NCBI GenBank assembly: GCA_032353305.1
Contig: JAUCNG010416687.1
Coordinates: 1-26,292 of the forward strand
Source of the DNA: Cephalothrix spiralis
Taxonomy: Eukaryota; Nemertea; Palaeonemertea; Archinemertea; Cephalotrichidae
DNA: 26,292 nt
Reading direction: 5' to 3'
Positions 1 through 12,700 of the stretch are shown here, piece after piece; positions within the stretch are counted from its first letter, which is position 1, and each line of letters begins with the position of its first letter. The translations under genes were made by a program, and so were the position numbers. The notes under the pieces are model-generated. The model did not search any database. It was not told the DNA's origin and worked only from the letters and a program-made list of their open reading frames with translations.

Positions 1-634
1 CAAAGAGCCTGGACAATTAGCATTGTATATATATATATACGTAACCTTTCGAACTTAATAAAGAAACGTTTTTTCTCTCATACCCGACAGGTATGAAATA
101 TCCCAGCGTAGGCCTTTCTATGATTCCGAAGCCTTGTTAATGGAAGCTATAACAAGTGCTGAGGGCATCGAAATGCATTAAAACGTCATTTTACTTGTAT
201 GAATTGTGATTCATAATGTACAAATACAAATAGATAAAACACTACGAAATAGTCCCTAAAATATAGACTTTTACATAATGAATAACAATACATGCAACTG
301 ATATGGCGTCAAAATGCAAAACCAAACGCTGTCTTAGGCTTTGGCACTATAGGAGGGGATGAGTTTATCCAACCGCTATATTAATTTAGATTTTGCTCGG
401 GTCCGTGGGTTCTCGCGAATCAAAAACATTCTCAGATACCCGAACTGTCGTAGTTTGGGTGTCTGCGTGATTACTATTCGTGCCCAGCTCTGCAGCGTGC
501 GGATATTGCCCATCATGTGCATATGTACATCTCGTAATATTTTCCATGCTAAACTTAACAAATTCGGTTTGGGGCTTTTTGTTGAGACATTGCTTGCAAG
601 CAGTATAAGTTCAGATTGAAAGCAAGAAACGTAC
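1..634. other. Intron sequence, no gene recognised
   Basis: Presumably the intron after the CDLSDQTK exon. I looked for the next catalytic exon (IYKEFF, ISFMEHIAMPIY) on the minus strand and did not find it. There is a short TATATATATATA run near 27-39. Nothing else supportable. Confidence 0.6.
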
Positions 635-747
635 AGCTACACATTTTGAGTTAGTCCAGTTTTTGGTTTGGTCGGAGAGATCACAACAAGTCATGAGCAG
701 GAAGAGTAGTTGTCGCCGATGTCGTCGGTTTTTTGGATCATAACCTC
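635..747 (-). CDS. PDE2A: PDE2A-like exon s (metal-binding Asp, CDLSDQTK)
   Basis: Acceptor TGCTTTTTCAG; two bases plus 37 codons. Encodes [20 protein letters not shown] then [25 protein letters not shown] carries the conserved metal-ligand Asp. The downstream border is set at GCT|GTACGT, where the alignment to KGWKTTRKIA ends and just before an in-frame stop at 617-619; GT|GTAGCT two codons earlier is an alternative. The remaining catalytic exons (ELIYKEFF onward, including the purine-clamp Gln) are not found in the 634 bases left of this exon. Confidence 0.88.
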
Positions 748-3700
748 CTGAAAAAGCAATAGAATTCATTTGTTAGTCAGAGAATAAGGAAACACAACAG
801 AGTGAGTTAACAGCAACACGCACCAACACGCACCAACCAATTACCAATATATCGTGATGGAGGCCAAACATGCTCGGATATTAACTTTTCGAAATTACTC
901 AGAGGCTACAAATTTCCAAAAGGCAAAATCTACTGACACAGTGCAGTATATTATAAAACACAAAAACTTTAGTGGCAAACATACACAAAAAAGTAAAAAA
1001 ATGCATATTGAAAATTTGGCGTTTAGGGTATATAGCCTTTGCACGGCAGACCTGACTTCCAGTTCAGTTCAGTCACTCTTGTAGTGAGGGCGTCAGATGA
1101 CTGGCTCAAATAGACCAACACGGTCCACTTTATGAGCATTTAACCTTATTTTCTATATACCGATTAGCAATCGGGTTTTTCCCAAAGGAAGCGACAGTGT
1201 ACGCTGAAGAACCTGCCCAAGGATTTTCTCGATGGAAAGTAGTGTTAAGCCCGGAACCTCCGGAAGCCGGATCCAAAGACAAGAACTCTACCACTTTACT
1301 AGCGAGGCGGATCCTGACTATGACTCTCCGATAAAGAGATAAATGTAAAAATTGCAGAGAACATACCTTCAGCCATTTTTTCCAGATCAGGAACGATTCT
1401 GAGATGGTGCGCCAAATCGGTCGCCAATATAATATCACGGACCAAATCAAGAACTTCCTCATATTCCTTTAAAAATAGGATACATAACATTTATAATATT
1501 AACTGTTGATTTTTACGTAGAAACCGTCTGGAATATATTAGACAAATTTCCGACATTTCATATTTTGGCGCTTTTGTAGTGTAGTGTCTCAACTTTGTGC
1601 CGCTCAAAAAATTCCCAAGGTCATGATCGCGACGCCCCATTTAATAGCGATTTCACGATTTCACGTTTGTATTGCTGAAATGTCGCGGAATGCTCTAAGA
1701 TCATTTCGGTTCTTGGAGCCTCTGCAGAGGCCGAATGACTGTGTTATGCAACTGCCGCTATACTCGTAGGCGAAAGAAACAAGGACGTAAAGAAGGACCT
1801 TGAAATTATTATATTTACCCATGGCGCTGCTCCCATACGCCCTGTTCCTTTATTATTACGCTAGTTTTGTCACATTATAATTTTTGAAGCGGCATATCAA
1901 GGAATTAATACATTGTTACCGTCCCGCAACCAGCACTCAATCTTATTGCGCGTAAGATCTGGTAAGATTTAGTGACGTAGCGTAATCCATTTGCCAATCT
2001 TAATTCCAAAAGTTAAAGATTATTAAAAGAGAAACTCACCGATTCGGACAGACTTTGGAATACATTACAGCCTTGTAAGTTAAGAATGCTCATCGTTTGT
2101 GCAAAGTGATGACGCTGTAAAATAATAATGAAACACAAAAATGTAGCTCACTTGGTATACTTAAACAATTAATATATAAACTTGTTTCCAGTAAAATATG
2201 CGTGGGCCGGGTTCTAGGGAATCTTCTCACCATGTTGCATCGAGTTCCCTGTCTCTGATATCAACACGCGCCGTATGAAACCAAAAGAGCTGTTGTAACG
2301 AATTTAGGTATTTTTGCTCTTATCGGGATAAGTAAAAAACTAATTAAATATGGTATGAAAATTAAGTAACATAGCTCAGTATGTTACTTTTCGTTCCTCG
2401 TGTCAACAAGTATGATACATGCACATATATCACCATGTTATATTGGACACGCACTTGATATTGCTTAAACTAAGCCGATACAGCTCATATTTTATTGTTT
2501 TGTGTGTCATAAAAGTGTAGCACTCGTGAATTTCTATATCGTCCTCGTCTGCGACTCGTACGATATAGAATCACTCGTGCTATTACTACATGTATTTTTA
2601 TTGAACTCAAAACTAAATTTTATATCTTACCTCCATTACAGATCCTTCAGAACTGTACAAATGAGCAAGGACAGATTTCTAAAAATGAAAGAAAAAGACA
2701 AATAAATTACATGTAATTTGAATTTTGTAACAAATTTGTGGGTTTTTATTAAAAAGTGAAGTAATACTATGCTGTGTAAACTGTTTCACTGTGAAACTGA
2801 CAAAACTGCAGTGGCGTAACTGATATGATTTTGAGGCGTGGAAAATGACAAAAGCCAGTGATTATTCAAGGGGAACGGTATAAAGGCAGGAAACTAATCT
2901 GCAAGTTACTATTACGGTGGTACCCTTCCCCAGAATGAGTTTAAATTATAAATTTACGACTTTTGGCAGTTAACAATTCTAAAACTGATGGAAATATGGA
3001 ATTAAAAAAACAGTTTTAACTTTTATTGAACTCTTTCGATAACTACTAATTGAATTATTACTTAAAAATCTATTGTTTTAGTCTTTTTTTAACAATCTAG
3101 TCCCATTTCAAGTTATTATCGACAAACAAGCTTGATCTTCTTTGATGCGAGAGAGTGCTCTTGGGCTATATTGTAAAATAATTTACAGTGAGTAAAAGAT
3201 GAATTTATTAAATCTCTTCATAGCATTCCCATAACTCAGAACCAAAAATATGACCTACTGGATTCAAATCAATCGATTACATCTGTTTTTTAAATGTTTA
3301 TTTTCAGATTTTTTACTTTAACACCACTCAGTTGGCAGTGCCTTAGACTTAGGATCCAAAGGTCTTAAGCAGCGCCAACTGTATAGGTGGGCCACTTTAA
3401 CTAAGTGAGATACTTACAGACTCGACCTGATACGAGTTATTTGTGCCTCTATGGTCGATATCATGGCACAAGCATGCAACAAAGAGTGCAAATAATTCTA
3501 ATTCACTAAAAAAGAAGAAAAACACATTATGAGCTTCAAATCGTTTTCACCCAGCGCAAATAATAATATTTCATCGATTAGACTTGACCCATTCCCACAG
3601 CTAAATTTACTTTCAGTTTCATTTCTCAAAAATAACAAAGCGAGGCGTGTCGAGATGGGCTTGACCCAGCACTGAGACTAACAATTCTGAAATCTACGAG

Positions 3701-6700
3701 ATCTTTGACCCTAATCCTACAAGTAAATTCACGCTGCACAAATCTCGAAGAAAGCCCGGTCCTACCTTCTTCTACAACCACTGCATAAGTGATACTTCAC
3801 CCACATTTAAAGACTATCTGATTAGCAGGCCTCATAACGACTTTTGCTATTCCCATTTTATGTATTTATGGGATTTTGTACCCTAATTTTATTTAATGAG
3901 ATTTTCTGGCGACATTCTAAGGTTTTAAGACTCATTAAAAACACTACATGAAAAGGTTTAGCTTTTTTGCGCACTTTTGCTTTTAAAAACTAATAACAGT
4001 GTTTTCCTGTGTTGTAAGATCCATTGCGACAATATTTTGTATACAGTTTTCCATCTCATTATGACAGTGTGGCCACCCCTATTCTATTATTTGACCGATT
4101 CCAATACTTTTTGCCTTCTTTTTGGATTACCGGACTTTTCATAGTTTTCCAGGGTGATATATACCCTGTAGGAGGTATTATGATTTTCTTGCAATAAACT
4201 ATGACGTTTAAGGAGAGACAAACACTATTTTATGATATCATAAAACCATATTTAATAAAACTGTAAACTATGAGGCCTGCATTATAATTGAATAAAAAGT
4301 GCACGAAAGCAAATTTCTTACTCTTGAAGAGTAGACAATAAATATGTCATAATTATAAATTGTTTACCTGAGGTAGTTTCCCATGAGACTGAGGTTTTTA
4401 CAGGACAAATAACAAAAATGTCCAACGGAGAATGCATGTGTCCAGTTGTGATACGGGTTATCTCGATAGCCTCTCCGCACCATTAACACAAACCTTAAAA
4501 AGACATAAGATACATGCATAACTCATCCTAACATGCGTATTAGAGTACCTGTACCACTATGGATAAAATGTAAAAATTGTCCTCCATTTTTCCTACAGTA
4601 CCTAAGCCAGAGGAGCTAGCTATGTTGAATATAAATTTTGAAACAATTTAATGCACTCTTAGGAAGTTCAGCTAAGTTATGCGATTTTGGCGCGGATTTT
4701 AGTGGTTTTTCTGTATGACGTCAAATCGCGAGATTTCACTCGAAATTCCATGTTTTTTGTATATCGATATTTGGACAGATTTGGATGTTATTTAGTTAAT
4801 TACGATTTTTTCAAATTTGGCCCCTGAGGCCCCAAAGTGAGCCCGAACCTTTCAAAAATATAAACTTGAACCTAAATTTTTCCTAATGGGGTTTCGGTTT
4901 AGGCCCGCACTTCTGAGATTTTTGCAGGGGGGGGGGGGCGGCAAAATTGGGGTCTGAAGGTTACACACCAAAAGTCCCATAAACCTGTGTGTATATAAAT
5001 CCATCGGGACGTTTTAATATAAATCGATTTTCTTGATCGATTCTATGCAAAATTAGCTTTATTTCTCTATACCGATGAAATAGTGGTATGTACCCATTAG
5101 AAAGTTTTAATGACATTTTAAAAATAGAACAAACAAAATCATTCGTTATTTTCCGATCAATTGTTTACTTTTATTCAACATAGTTACAAAAGTGGCACTT
5201 TGTAGAGGAAGGATCGATAACCTCTGTTATTCAAAACACATACCCTAACGACCGTAACATATCATGGTCGTGGATTTGATCCCTTAATTCCTCTATCAAC
5301 TGTATCTCACAAACCGGATAATATTGATCCCACTAATTGACAAGATTGGTTGATAATATCAAAAATCTATTCCAACAAAGATACGATTCCGATTTTATGT
5401 AGAGTACATGTAACGGTATTAATTGGGTTAATGGGTTAATTGGAACATTTTAAGGTTTTCAATTTGTATGAAAAGGTACCAGCTACAAGGGTAAATAAAT
5501 CATTTTGACGTGTTTGACGGGAAAAAGTGTCTTGAAGAAAATAATTGACGACGGAGATATTATAATCCAAACTCTAGGGAATTTGAGATTAAGATCCCGC
5601 AATACGATAATTATGCATATCTGAGAAGCTCTGGGGTTTAAGAACACTTATTGTTTTCTACTTGCTATCTTTTGAGGATTCCTTTGATCCATAGCGCGTG
5701 AATTCCCGCCCGCCATTTGAGATTTTTTTGGGATCAAGATATTTTTAGAGATTTTTTTTCGGATCATGGTTTTTTTTATTTTTTTCGGATCAAAAGATAT
5801 TTAGGCAAGGTGTACGAGATTTAAATCTCAAATTTCCATCTCGGTTAATAGCGTTCCATTAGCAACCTATAGCTACAAAGTGTACCAGTGCTTAATTTCG
5901 TTTTGAGCGATTCAAGCGGGCCGATATTTTCGCATCCCCCTGCGGTGTATCCCATGATCTCGCATTGACCGGTATGGCGGTGTATTATATGTACACCACA
6001 TGTCGAGGTATCAATATGAGAATGATTAAATTGATTATCTACCTTGCAAGGACATCACGTTTTAATCGGAATCTGTTAATAAATCCAAGGTCATCGAACA
6101 TACTAAAACACGCCTGAAATGAAAAGAAAATAGAAAGTTAATTTAATAACATTCTAATCCAAACAAAATAATAAATGAGACAAGCGCTTTCGGAATCTGG
6201 AATAACATGTGACAGCTTTCCGAAAACAAAATTCCCCGACATTTCCAGCATGTTTTCATCACGACAGCTTGAAAAAGTATGGATGTCAGTCAGTCGCTAT
6301 ACATCTTTTATAACAGGTTACCGGTAATAACCGGTCACGACAAATATTTTGGCTTGGACGAAAAATAAAAATAATTTTTGTCTAAAATATAGAAAATATA
6401 GGAGGTTTTCACAAAATACATGTACATTTTTGTATAGTAAAACATAGGATCTCTAGTATATTTATAGGAAACATGTGAGGCACATGAAACATGTGAGGCA
6501 CATGAAACATGTGAGGCACATGAAACATGTGAGGCACATGTCACCATAGTTTCATAGCTTACCGATAATGTGTCTCTGTCTGGAATGAGTCTTGGACAAC
6601 ATTCAAATGCGTCAAATTTGGCATCCTTTAAGTCATATTTAGAAATTGGAGGGATTTCATATTGTGCATACGTAACTGACTCCTCGTCAGGAACCTGAAA

Positions 6701-9700
6701 AGACAAGTAATAAGTAAACTTTAGATTATGAAATCGATGAAACATATAAAATCAAATTTCTTCTCTAAGACCCTACTGTACTTGCACTCGGACTAGAATA
6801 CGGCGCGCGAGTCTATGGGCAATACAGGTTTGCCTTAGGGAAGAAAAATAGAAGTGCGCTTCAAACCTTTGTACACCAGGTCGGCATATGACCTCTTCTT
6901 ACGAAAGAAATTAAGAATATCAAATAAAGGGGTCAGACACAAAAATCCCTGTTCACTGTAGGAAAAAGTATTATGGACAAATAGAAACATGCCCTTAATT
7001 AACCCTATTCCTGAAGGACTTTTTTGAGCTCGAAAAAATTATGGTCTCATGCAGAGTCTTTGTAAATGTCTTCAATACTATCCAAATCGGAATATAGGTT
7101 GGCGACAACGCCGCAGGTTCTCGAAAAAGTCCCCCAAAATATGATCTGATATAACTACATTACCATAATGAGAACTCTGGAAAATAATTTCTGCCACCAA
7201 AGAGGTTCTTTGGGCCCTCAGCTCTGGCGACAAAATTCGTTAAAAATCAATATTTTGAACCATTTTTTTTGTTTTAATTAGATGTAGACAAATAGATTTA
7301 CGTTAGAAATGCATTTGGACCATTAGGTTACTTACGTCCACTATTCCCCCCCCCCCCCATTTTTACAATTTTTGGCCCAAAAATAAAAATTTCCCCAATT
7401 TCGGAGCCCTCCAGCGCCGGCCCTGGTGCCCCTACCCCATTAATTCTTTTTAAATATGTCGGCAATCTATCCTTCTTAAAACTCCTAAAAATTTCAAGAT
7501 AATTTTGAAAAACCTTAGGGAGGCCTAAACCGCACCCCTTCAGGGTTAACCGGAATCCGATAAAATTTTAGTGATTTTGCGCGGGCGCGTATATCGGAAA
7601 CCTTAAGGACAATTTTGTTCTGGTGGTTTAAATTAAGGTCTAAACCATGCGTAGCCAAAAAAATCAGATAACATTTTCCGGCTATGGCCGAACCGTGCCT
7701 TCCAATTGCGTATACTAAATATTTATTAAAAGTGAAATGAGAATGAAAATTATATTTACCTTCATATGATAAGACATAAGTTCACTAGCAAGACGACTTC
7801 TATGCTGTGCAACTTGCACAGTTTGATACATCATCGACTAAAAGTATAAGAGAATGCCATTATAAAAACAGATTCTTTTGAAAAAGGAATCAATATCATT
7901 TAACGAAGAAACCGAAACAGAACTTGTTCTATCAGTTAAAAAAATAAAATTAATGCTTCCATTATCTATCGTTGCTAAGAATCTCATTAATATAAATTAT
8001 CAAACTTGTTTTTCCATTTGCAAATATTTAATAAATAAACTATTTTTTCATTACAAAAATGGATATTCTTACTCAGGTTTATGGAACTTTTGGCGTACAA
8101 CCTTTAGACCCCAGTTTTCGCCCCGCGAAAATCTCGGAAAGCTAGTGCAAATTCTTGGTTCAAGTTTATATTTTCAAAATGGTAAGGCTCACAGGAGCCA
8201 AATTTGCAGTTTAAAAAAAGATTTTATAAAGGTTCCTTTGGGGCCTCAGGAGCCAAATTTGCAGTTTAAAAAAAGATTTTATAAAGGTTCCCAAAAAGGG
8301 TCGAACCCGATATATTCTGATCCGCATGGTCTAACTGGGATCTGAAGGTTGTACGCCAAAAGTTCCATACAATCGACTTCATTGTTACATAGAACTTTAC
8401 GTTTAGTATTAGAAAACTTTAAAATTTCACCTACATGTACAATACTGATGCAGCAATACACTGAGAAAGCTTTGGCAATTTCTTCATCAAAAACATTGAA
8501 ATAACTCCCTTTTTTCTTATTGCAAAGTTGGGCAACACCAATTACTTCACCTTAAAAAAAGGACATCAGAAATTTGATAAGCGTAGAGCAAGGGGTATTA
8601 CGTTATGATCCGGAATTTCTTTATGTACATACGTACAAAATGGCTGGTCCCTTTATAAAATGAAATTTCCCAAAAGACTATACTACGTTTACGTAGAAAC
8701 TTTATTGTCTCAATATCGAAAGAAGAAACGTTTAAGGGACCGTCCATAAAAGACGTCCGCTTTACTTCCGGGTTTTTTTAACCCCCCTCCCCCTCTGTCC
8801 ACATTTAAGGTCCAATATATTAGACAATTTATACAGGGTGTCCGCAACAGGAACAACCCCCCCTCCCCCCCTTGTGTGCGGACGTCTTTTATGTACGGCC
8901 CCTAAACGCTTAAGTCCAGTCTGTATCGTATAGTTTTAGGATCTTTTAGCTAGCATATTTAGCAATTTCATGACAATTTCGATTTTCACTTCGACACCCA
9001 ACTAATATAAATCAATTTTCATTACACTTTCCGTTTCCATTTTTGATTAAAAAAATTGATTTTTCTGATAACAGACATTAAAACAAATAAAAAGTTTTAA
9101 AATAAAACATTACGAAATTGCGATTTTCAAATTCATTTTCTAATAAGATTCTACAACAATTATATAAGTTATTAGTCTGCTGAAGAAGACGGTATCGAGC
9201 AGGGAACCAGTCTAGGCTATGAATGTAGAACGATTAAGTAATTCCAAACATATTCTTAAGCAGTTAGCCGTTTATTTTCTTCAATTTAAGAATTTGGGAC
9301 ATGTCAGTTTCTTTAGTATCCCGCTTATTTAGTCAAAATGATCAAAGACTTTGATATTTCTGACAAGCATTTTACAGCCTATTGATCATTTTTTGTAAGT
9401 ACACAGTCGTTACTTTAAATGAGAATTAACCGACTTCCTTAATCATGATTAATGTGATCCGATGTCTTTCGAGAACATTTGGTAAACCGGTTGAAAACGC
9501 AGATTTTCCATATGTTTACGCGTTTTTCCACAATTATTTTTCTTTGTTTCCAATGGAGATTTCGAACATTCTTTGTAATCACAGCCTATTTCTATAGTTC
9601 ACTATGTATATAAACAATTTTCCATGACCCAAACCGTCCCAGAAAAAAATTGAAAAAAAACGCGAAAAGTATGCAAAGAAAAAACGCGTTTATTTGAAAA

Positions 9701-12700
9701 AATATGCAAAAATGAGGAGGAAAAAATGTGTGATTTGGAAAAAGTACGCGAAAAGGGGGGTAACCCTAAAAATTTAAGGAAAATTGGCGGAATAGGGGGA
9801 GGGGGTGGGTATGTAAGAAAGAATTTCCGCGAAATACACCATATGTATATGCGCATTTTTTCCATGACCCCCTCTCCCCCTGTGATTTCCCTGTTTTCCA
9901 GGTAAGTGGACACCCAAATCAACTGATCGGAGATACTGAATATGTTCGCAGAGGGAGCCATTTTGATACTCAAAGATATGTTTTGCGCAAGGCTTCGACC
10001 AATGATGGTTGAAGCCTGTCGTAGATCAAATGGGAGGGACTAAGCGGCAGAAAAAAACCTTTTTGTAGAATGCTTAGGAATAGAAATCAATCTATAGATT
10101 AAATTTTAATCGTTTTTACCTTATTTAAAAGTACATGTACAGGATGTCTATTTTGATACCCATTAAATAATTTGTAAAGGGATTATGATTAAAAATCATT
10201 AAAAATAGGTTCGTTTGGGTTTAAAACCACGATCTCTATAAGCTCTTGATGTACGTTATAGAACAGGTAAATCGTAGGTACTTACCATTTTCGTCCTTGA
10301 TTGGAAAGCAGAGAATATTTCTGAAAATTTAAAAGAGGTAAATATAGAGTTTGTTAAAAACTTATGATTAAAAATGTGAAACCTAAGAAATAAAATAGAA
10401 TTCTTGTTTTAATAATCGAAAATTGAACTGACTTCTGAATTCATAATAACGATATGAAAACCGCTTATTACTTTAGGCACCATTTCACCATTTGAGACTC
10501 TGTTGCATTGACAGAAGGGAAGTCGGCCAAGTCGATTTGGTAACAATGTCATTGATTTTCTGGGCAGAAAAGTATATGTTATGTAAATACATGAATAAAG
10601 ATTATATATATTTTTTTTCTGGGTAAGACTTCTAGTAATTTTCTACAGCAAAAATCCAGGTATTTTACTTGAAACCCTATACAGGAATTCAGAAATAGGA
10701 TGTGTTAACTTTTGAGAGTTCCTCCTTACTCTTTTCCCCACGACTTAAAATTCAGGACTTTTAGCAAAATCCAGGACTTTTCCAGGAATCCCAATTCCAG
10801 GCCCAAAATAATCTTCAATTTTTTCTCGGAAATCCTGTAAAACCTTGACATGGATATTATCAAAGGTTTTGGGGCATTTGTATCTCTTCCACTTATATTT
10901 AGTAACCAACAAATTAGCTGCCACTCAGCCTGCAGGCATGTTGTGGGAAATTTTGACAAATTACCTTGAAAATCACCCTCAATTTCCCCTTGTCACAACA
11001 TATTATGATGCTTCGAATATAAAACAAGTCAGGAAAAGGTGAGATCCATATCAAACGAATTGATCAAAACTTCCATCCAATACTCTGATCCAATGGTTAC
11101 AAATCATTTTGATAACAATCAAAATATTGATCTGAAAACATAAATTGATAGGGAACACTAACCTTGTTCGGAAGCCTGTACTTTCATCGATGCCTTTGTA
11201 AAACAATGGATGTGAATAAGCATCTTTTATATTCAGAATCTCTCCTAAAAAAAGAAATAAAATGGTTAAAAAAAATAGTATTTCGAAATGACAGAAAAAA
11301 TACCTTTAAAGCGCAGCAGATTCAAAGTCAAATTCATTAATATCAATAGCAGCATGATGAAACTCATAATTGATTATCAATCAAATATTCCTCATCAAAT
11401 CGCCTTCAAATTTATCAAGATGTTTCGGGAAAAAATCAAAATGAAGACATTCGAAAATTAAATAGAGGATTTATGACTTACAAAGCATTTTACGAAAAAC
11501 CAATATTTTTTGATTAAGTTCCTACATTAAATGGCAAATGAAGAGATAATAACATTATCCTTAATAAATAACGAGAAAGATATTTGAATGAAAATTATGG
11601 TAAATTTAATAAAATAAAATATTGATTTTGGCAACATACGACATGAACCAGGATGTGCGATCGGCCAAAAACAAGACAAGTGTCGACAACTTTTGGCCCG
11701 GATGACATTTCATTAAAAAATATCCTTTAAAACATTTTATAGTGATTTTTTAGTTTATTTTACAGGAAATTTTCTTGAATAAGAAAAATATAGGATTCTT
11801 ATTTTTATAGGAAATACAGTGTGTCCCAATATTATGGAAAACAGCCAGATGACGTCAAAAAGTGACTTAGTATGAATATTGCAAAAATACGCCTTTGAGA
11901 GCATGGTTTACTCTCTCGAATAAAACAGATTTGGTCCAGACCGGTTCATAACTAAAGGAGCTACGATGATTCTCCCGAAAAAAACCTGGTCTCCTTTTCC
12001 CCACCCTAAATCCCATACTAAATTTTCAATCACTCTAAAATTAATCTGGAATATTTTCAGTGCATGTCAATTTTTGATAAACTTTTTTGAATAGTATTTA
12101 GAAAATTAAAAAGTCATAAAAAATTTACAAACATTTTTTCTCTCTCTCATTTATAATGGGATTAACTGTCTACTGGGGAAGTTTAACTGTTGTTTGGTCC
12201 TTTGGGAAAATACAATTTACCAAATATATTTTATTTGAAAAAGAATAAACATGTTCTCTCTAGTGATCACTAACAGCGATATGGTCAGTTCATAATTAAG
12301 TCACAATATGACGTCATCTGGCTGTTTTCCATAATATTGGGAGGCTTATACAACTATGACCAGCTATGACAATATTGCAGAGATAAAATGAGCACATAAC
12401 AGGGCTAATGGATATGACATTTATAGACATAAAACATGAAAATAGTTAATAATCCCAGGGACAAGCTTTTGATAAGCAGGATAAATAATAATCACTGTCA
12501 ACTTGTCATTATATTAGGGAAATATCACAAAAGACACGCACTTTATTTTTTCCGGTTTAAGAATGTAAGAATAACGAGACCCAATGTTATGATATTACCT
12601 GTCGTAGCAACATATCCGGCTATTCCTTGTGATAAGGGAAGTCTTATTTCTGTTTGCTAAAAAGAAAGTGTTATTTATATTAATTAAAAAGGAGATTACG

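Larger units (their letters stand above)
11825..12341. mobile_element. MITE family 1, copy 1 (517 bp, 45 bp inverted ends with CRE)
   Basis: Left end 11825-11869 and right end 12297-12341 are inverted repeats with 42 of 45 positions matching; the outer 33 are identical, starting CCCAATATTATGGAAAACAG and including GATGACGTCA. The left flank reads TACAGTGTGTCCC, reminiscent of mariner-type termini (TA followed by CAGKGTGTCCC). No transposase coding is present. It is homologous in interior blocks to 25269-25610. Confidence 0.9.

Noticed and set aside
92-145. Possible further minus-strand PDE exon with a RKAY string and a GTATGA donor
   Set aside because: Only four residues resemble DREKAYIPELQ, the rest does not align, and the acceptor phase does not join to exon s.
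376-561. 61-codon minus-strand frame left of exon s
   Set aside because: No similarity to the C-terminal PDE blocks expected here and no suitable splice sites in phase.
1130-1462. 110-codon minus-strand frame overlapping exon r
   Set aside because: It is out of frame with the PDE exon and reads through SINE copy A.
3329-3381. Annotation as miR-34 (GGCAGTG word on plus strand) or miR-124 (UAAGGCAC on minus strand)
   Set aside because: Only the seed-length words match; the rest of each mature sequence is absent, so no named miRNA is assigned.
6469-6540. CRISPR-like array
   Set aside because: Units are contiguous with no spacers and the sequence is eukaryotic intronic DNA.
7878-8345. 155-codon plus-strand open frame
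   Set aside because: It overlaps the MITE at 8080-8369, repeats a peptide only because of the 45 bp duplication, and shows no protein family motif; the real exon next to it is on the minus strand.
10726-11042. Opposed 77- and 65-codon frames
   Set aside because: Run through degenerate CAGGACTTTT repeats on opposite strands and show no recognisable domain.
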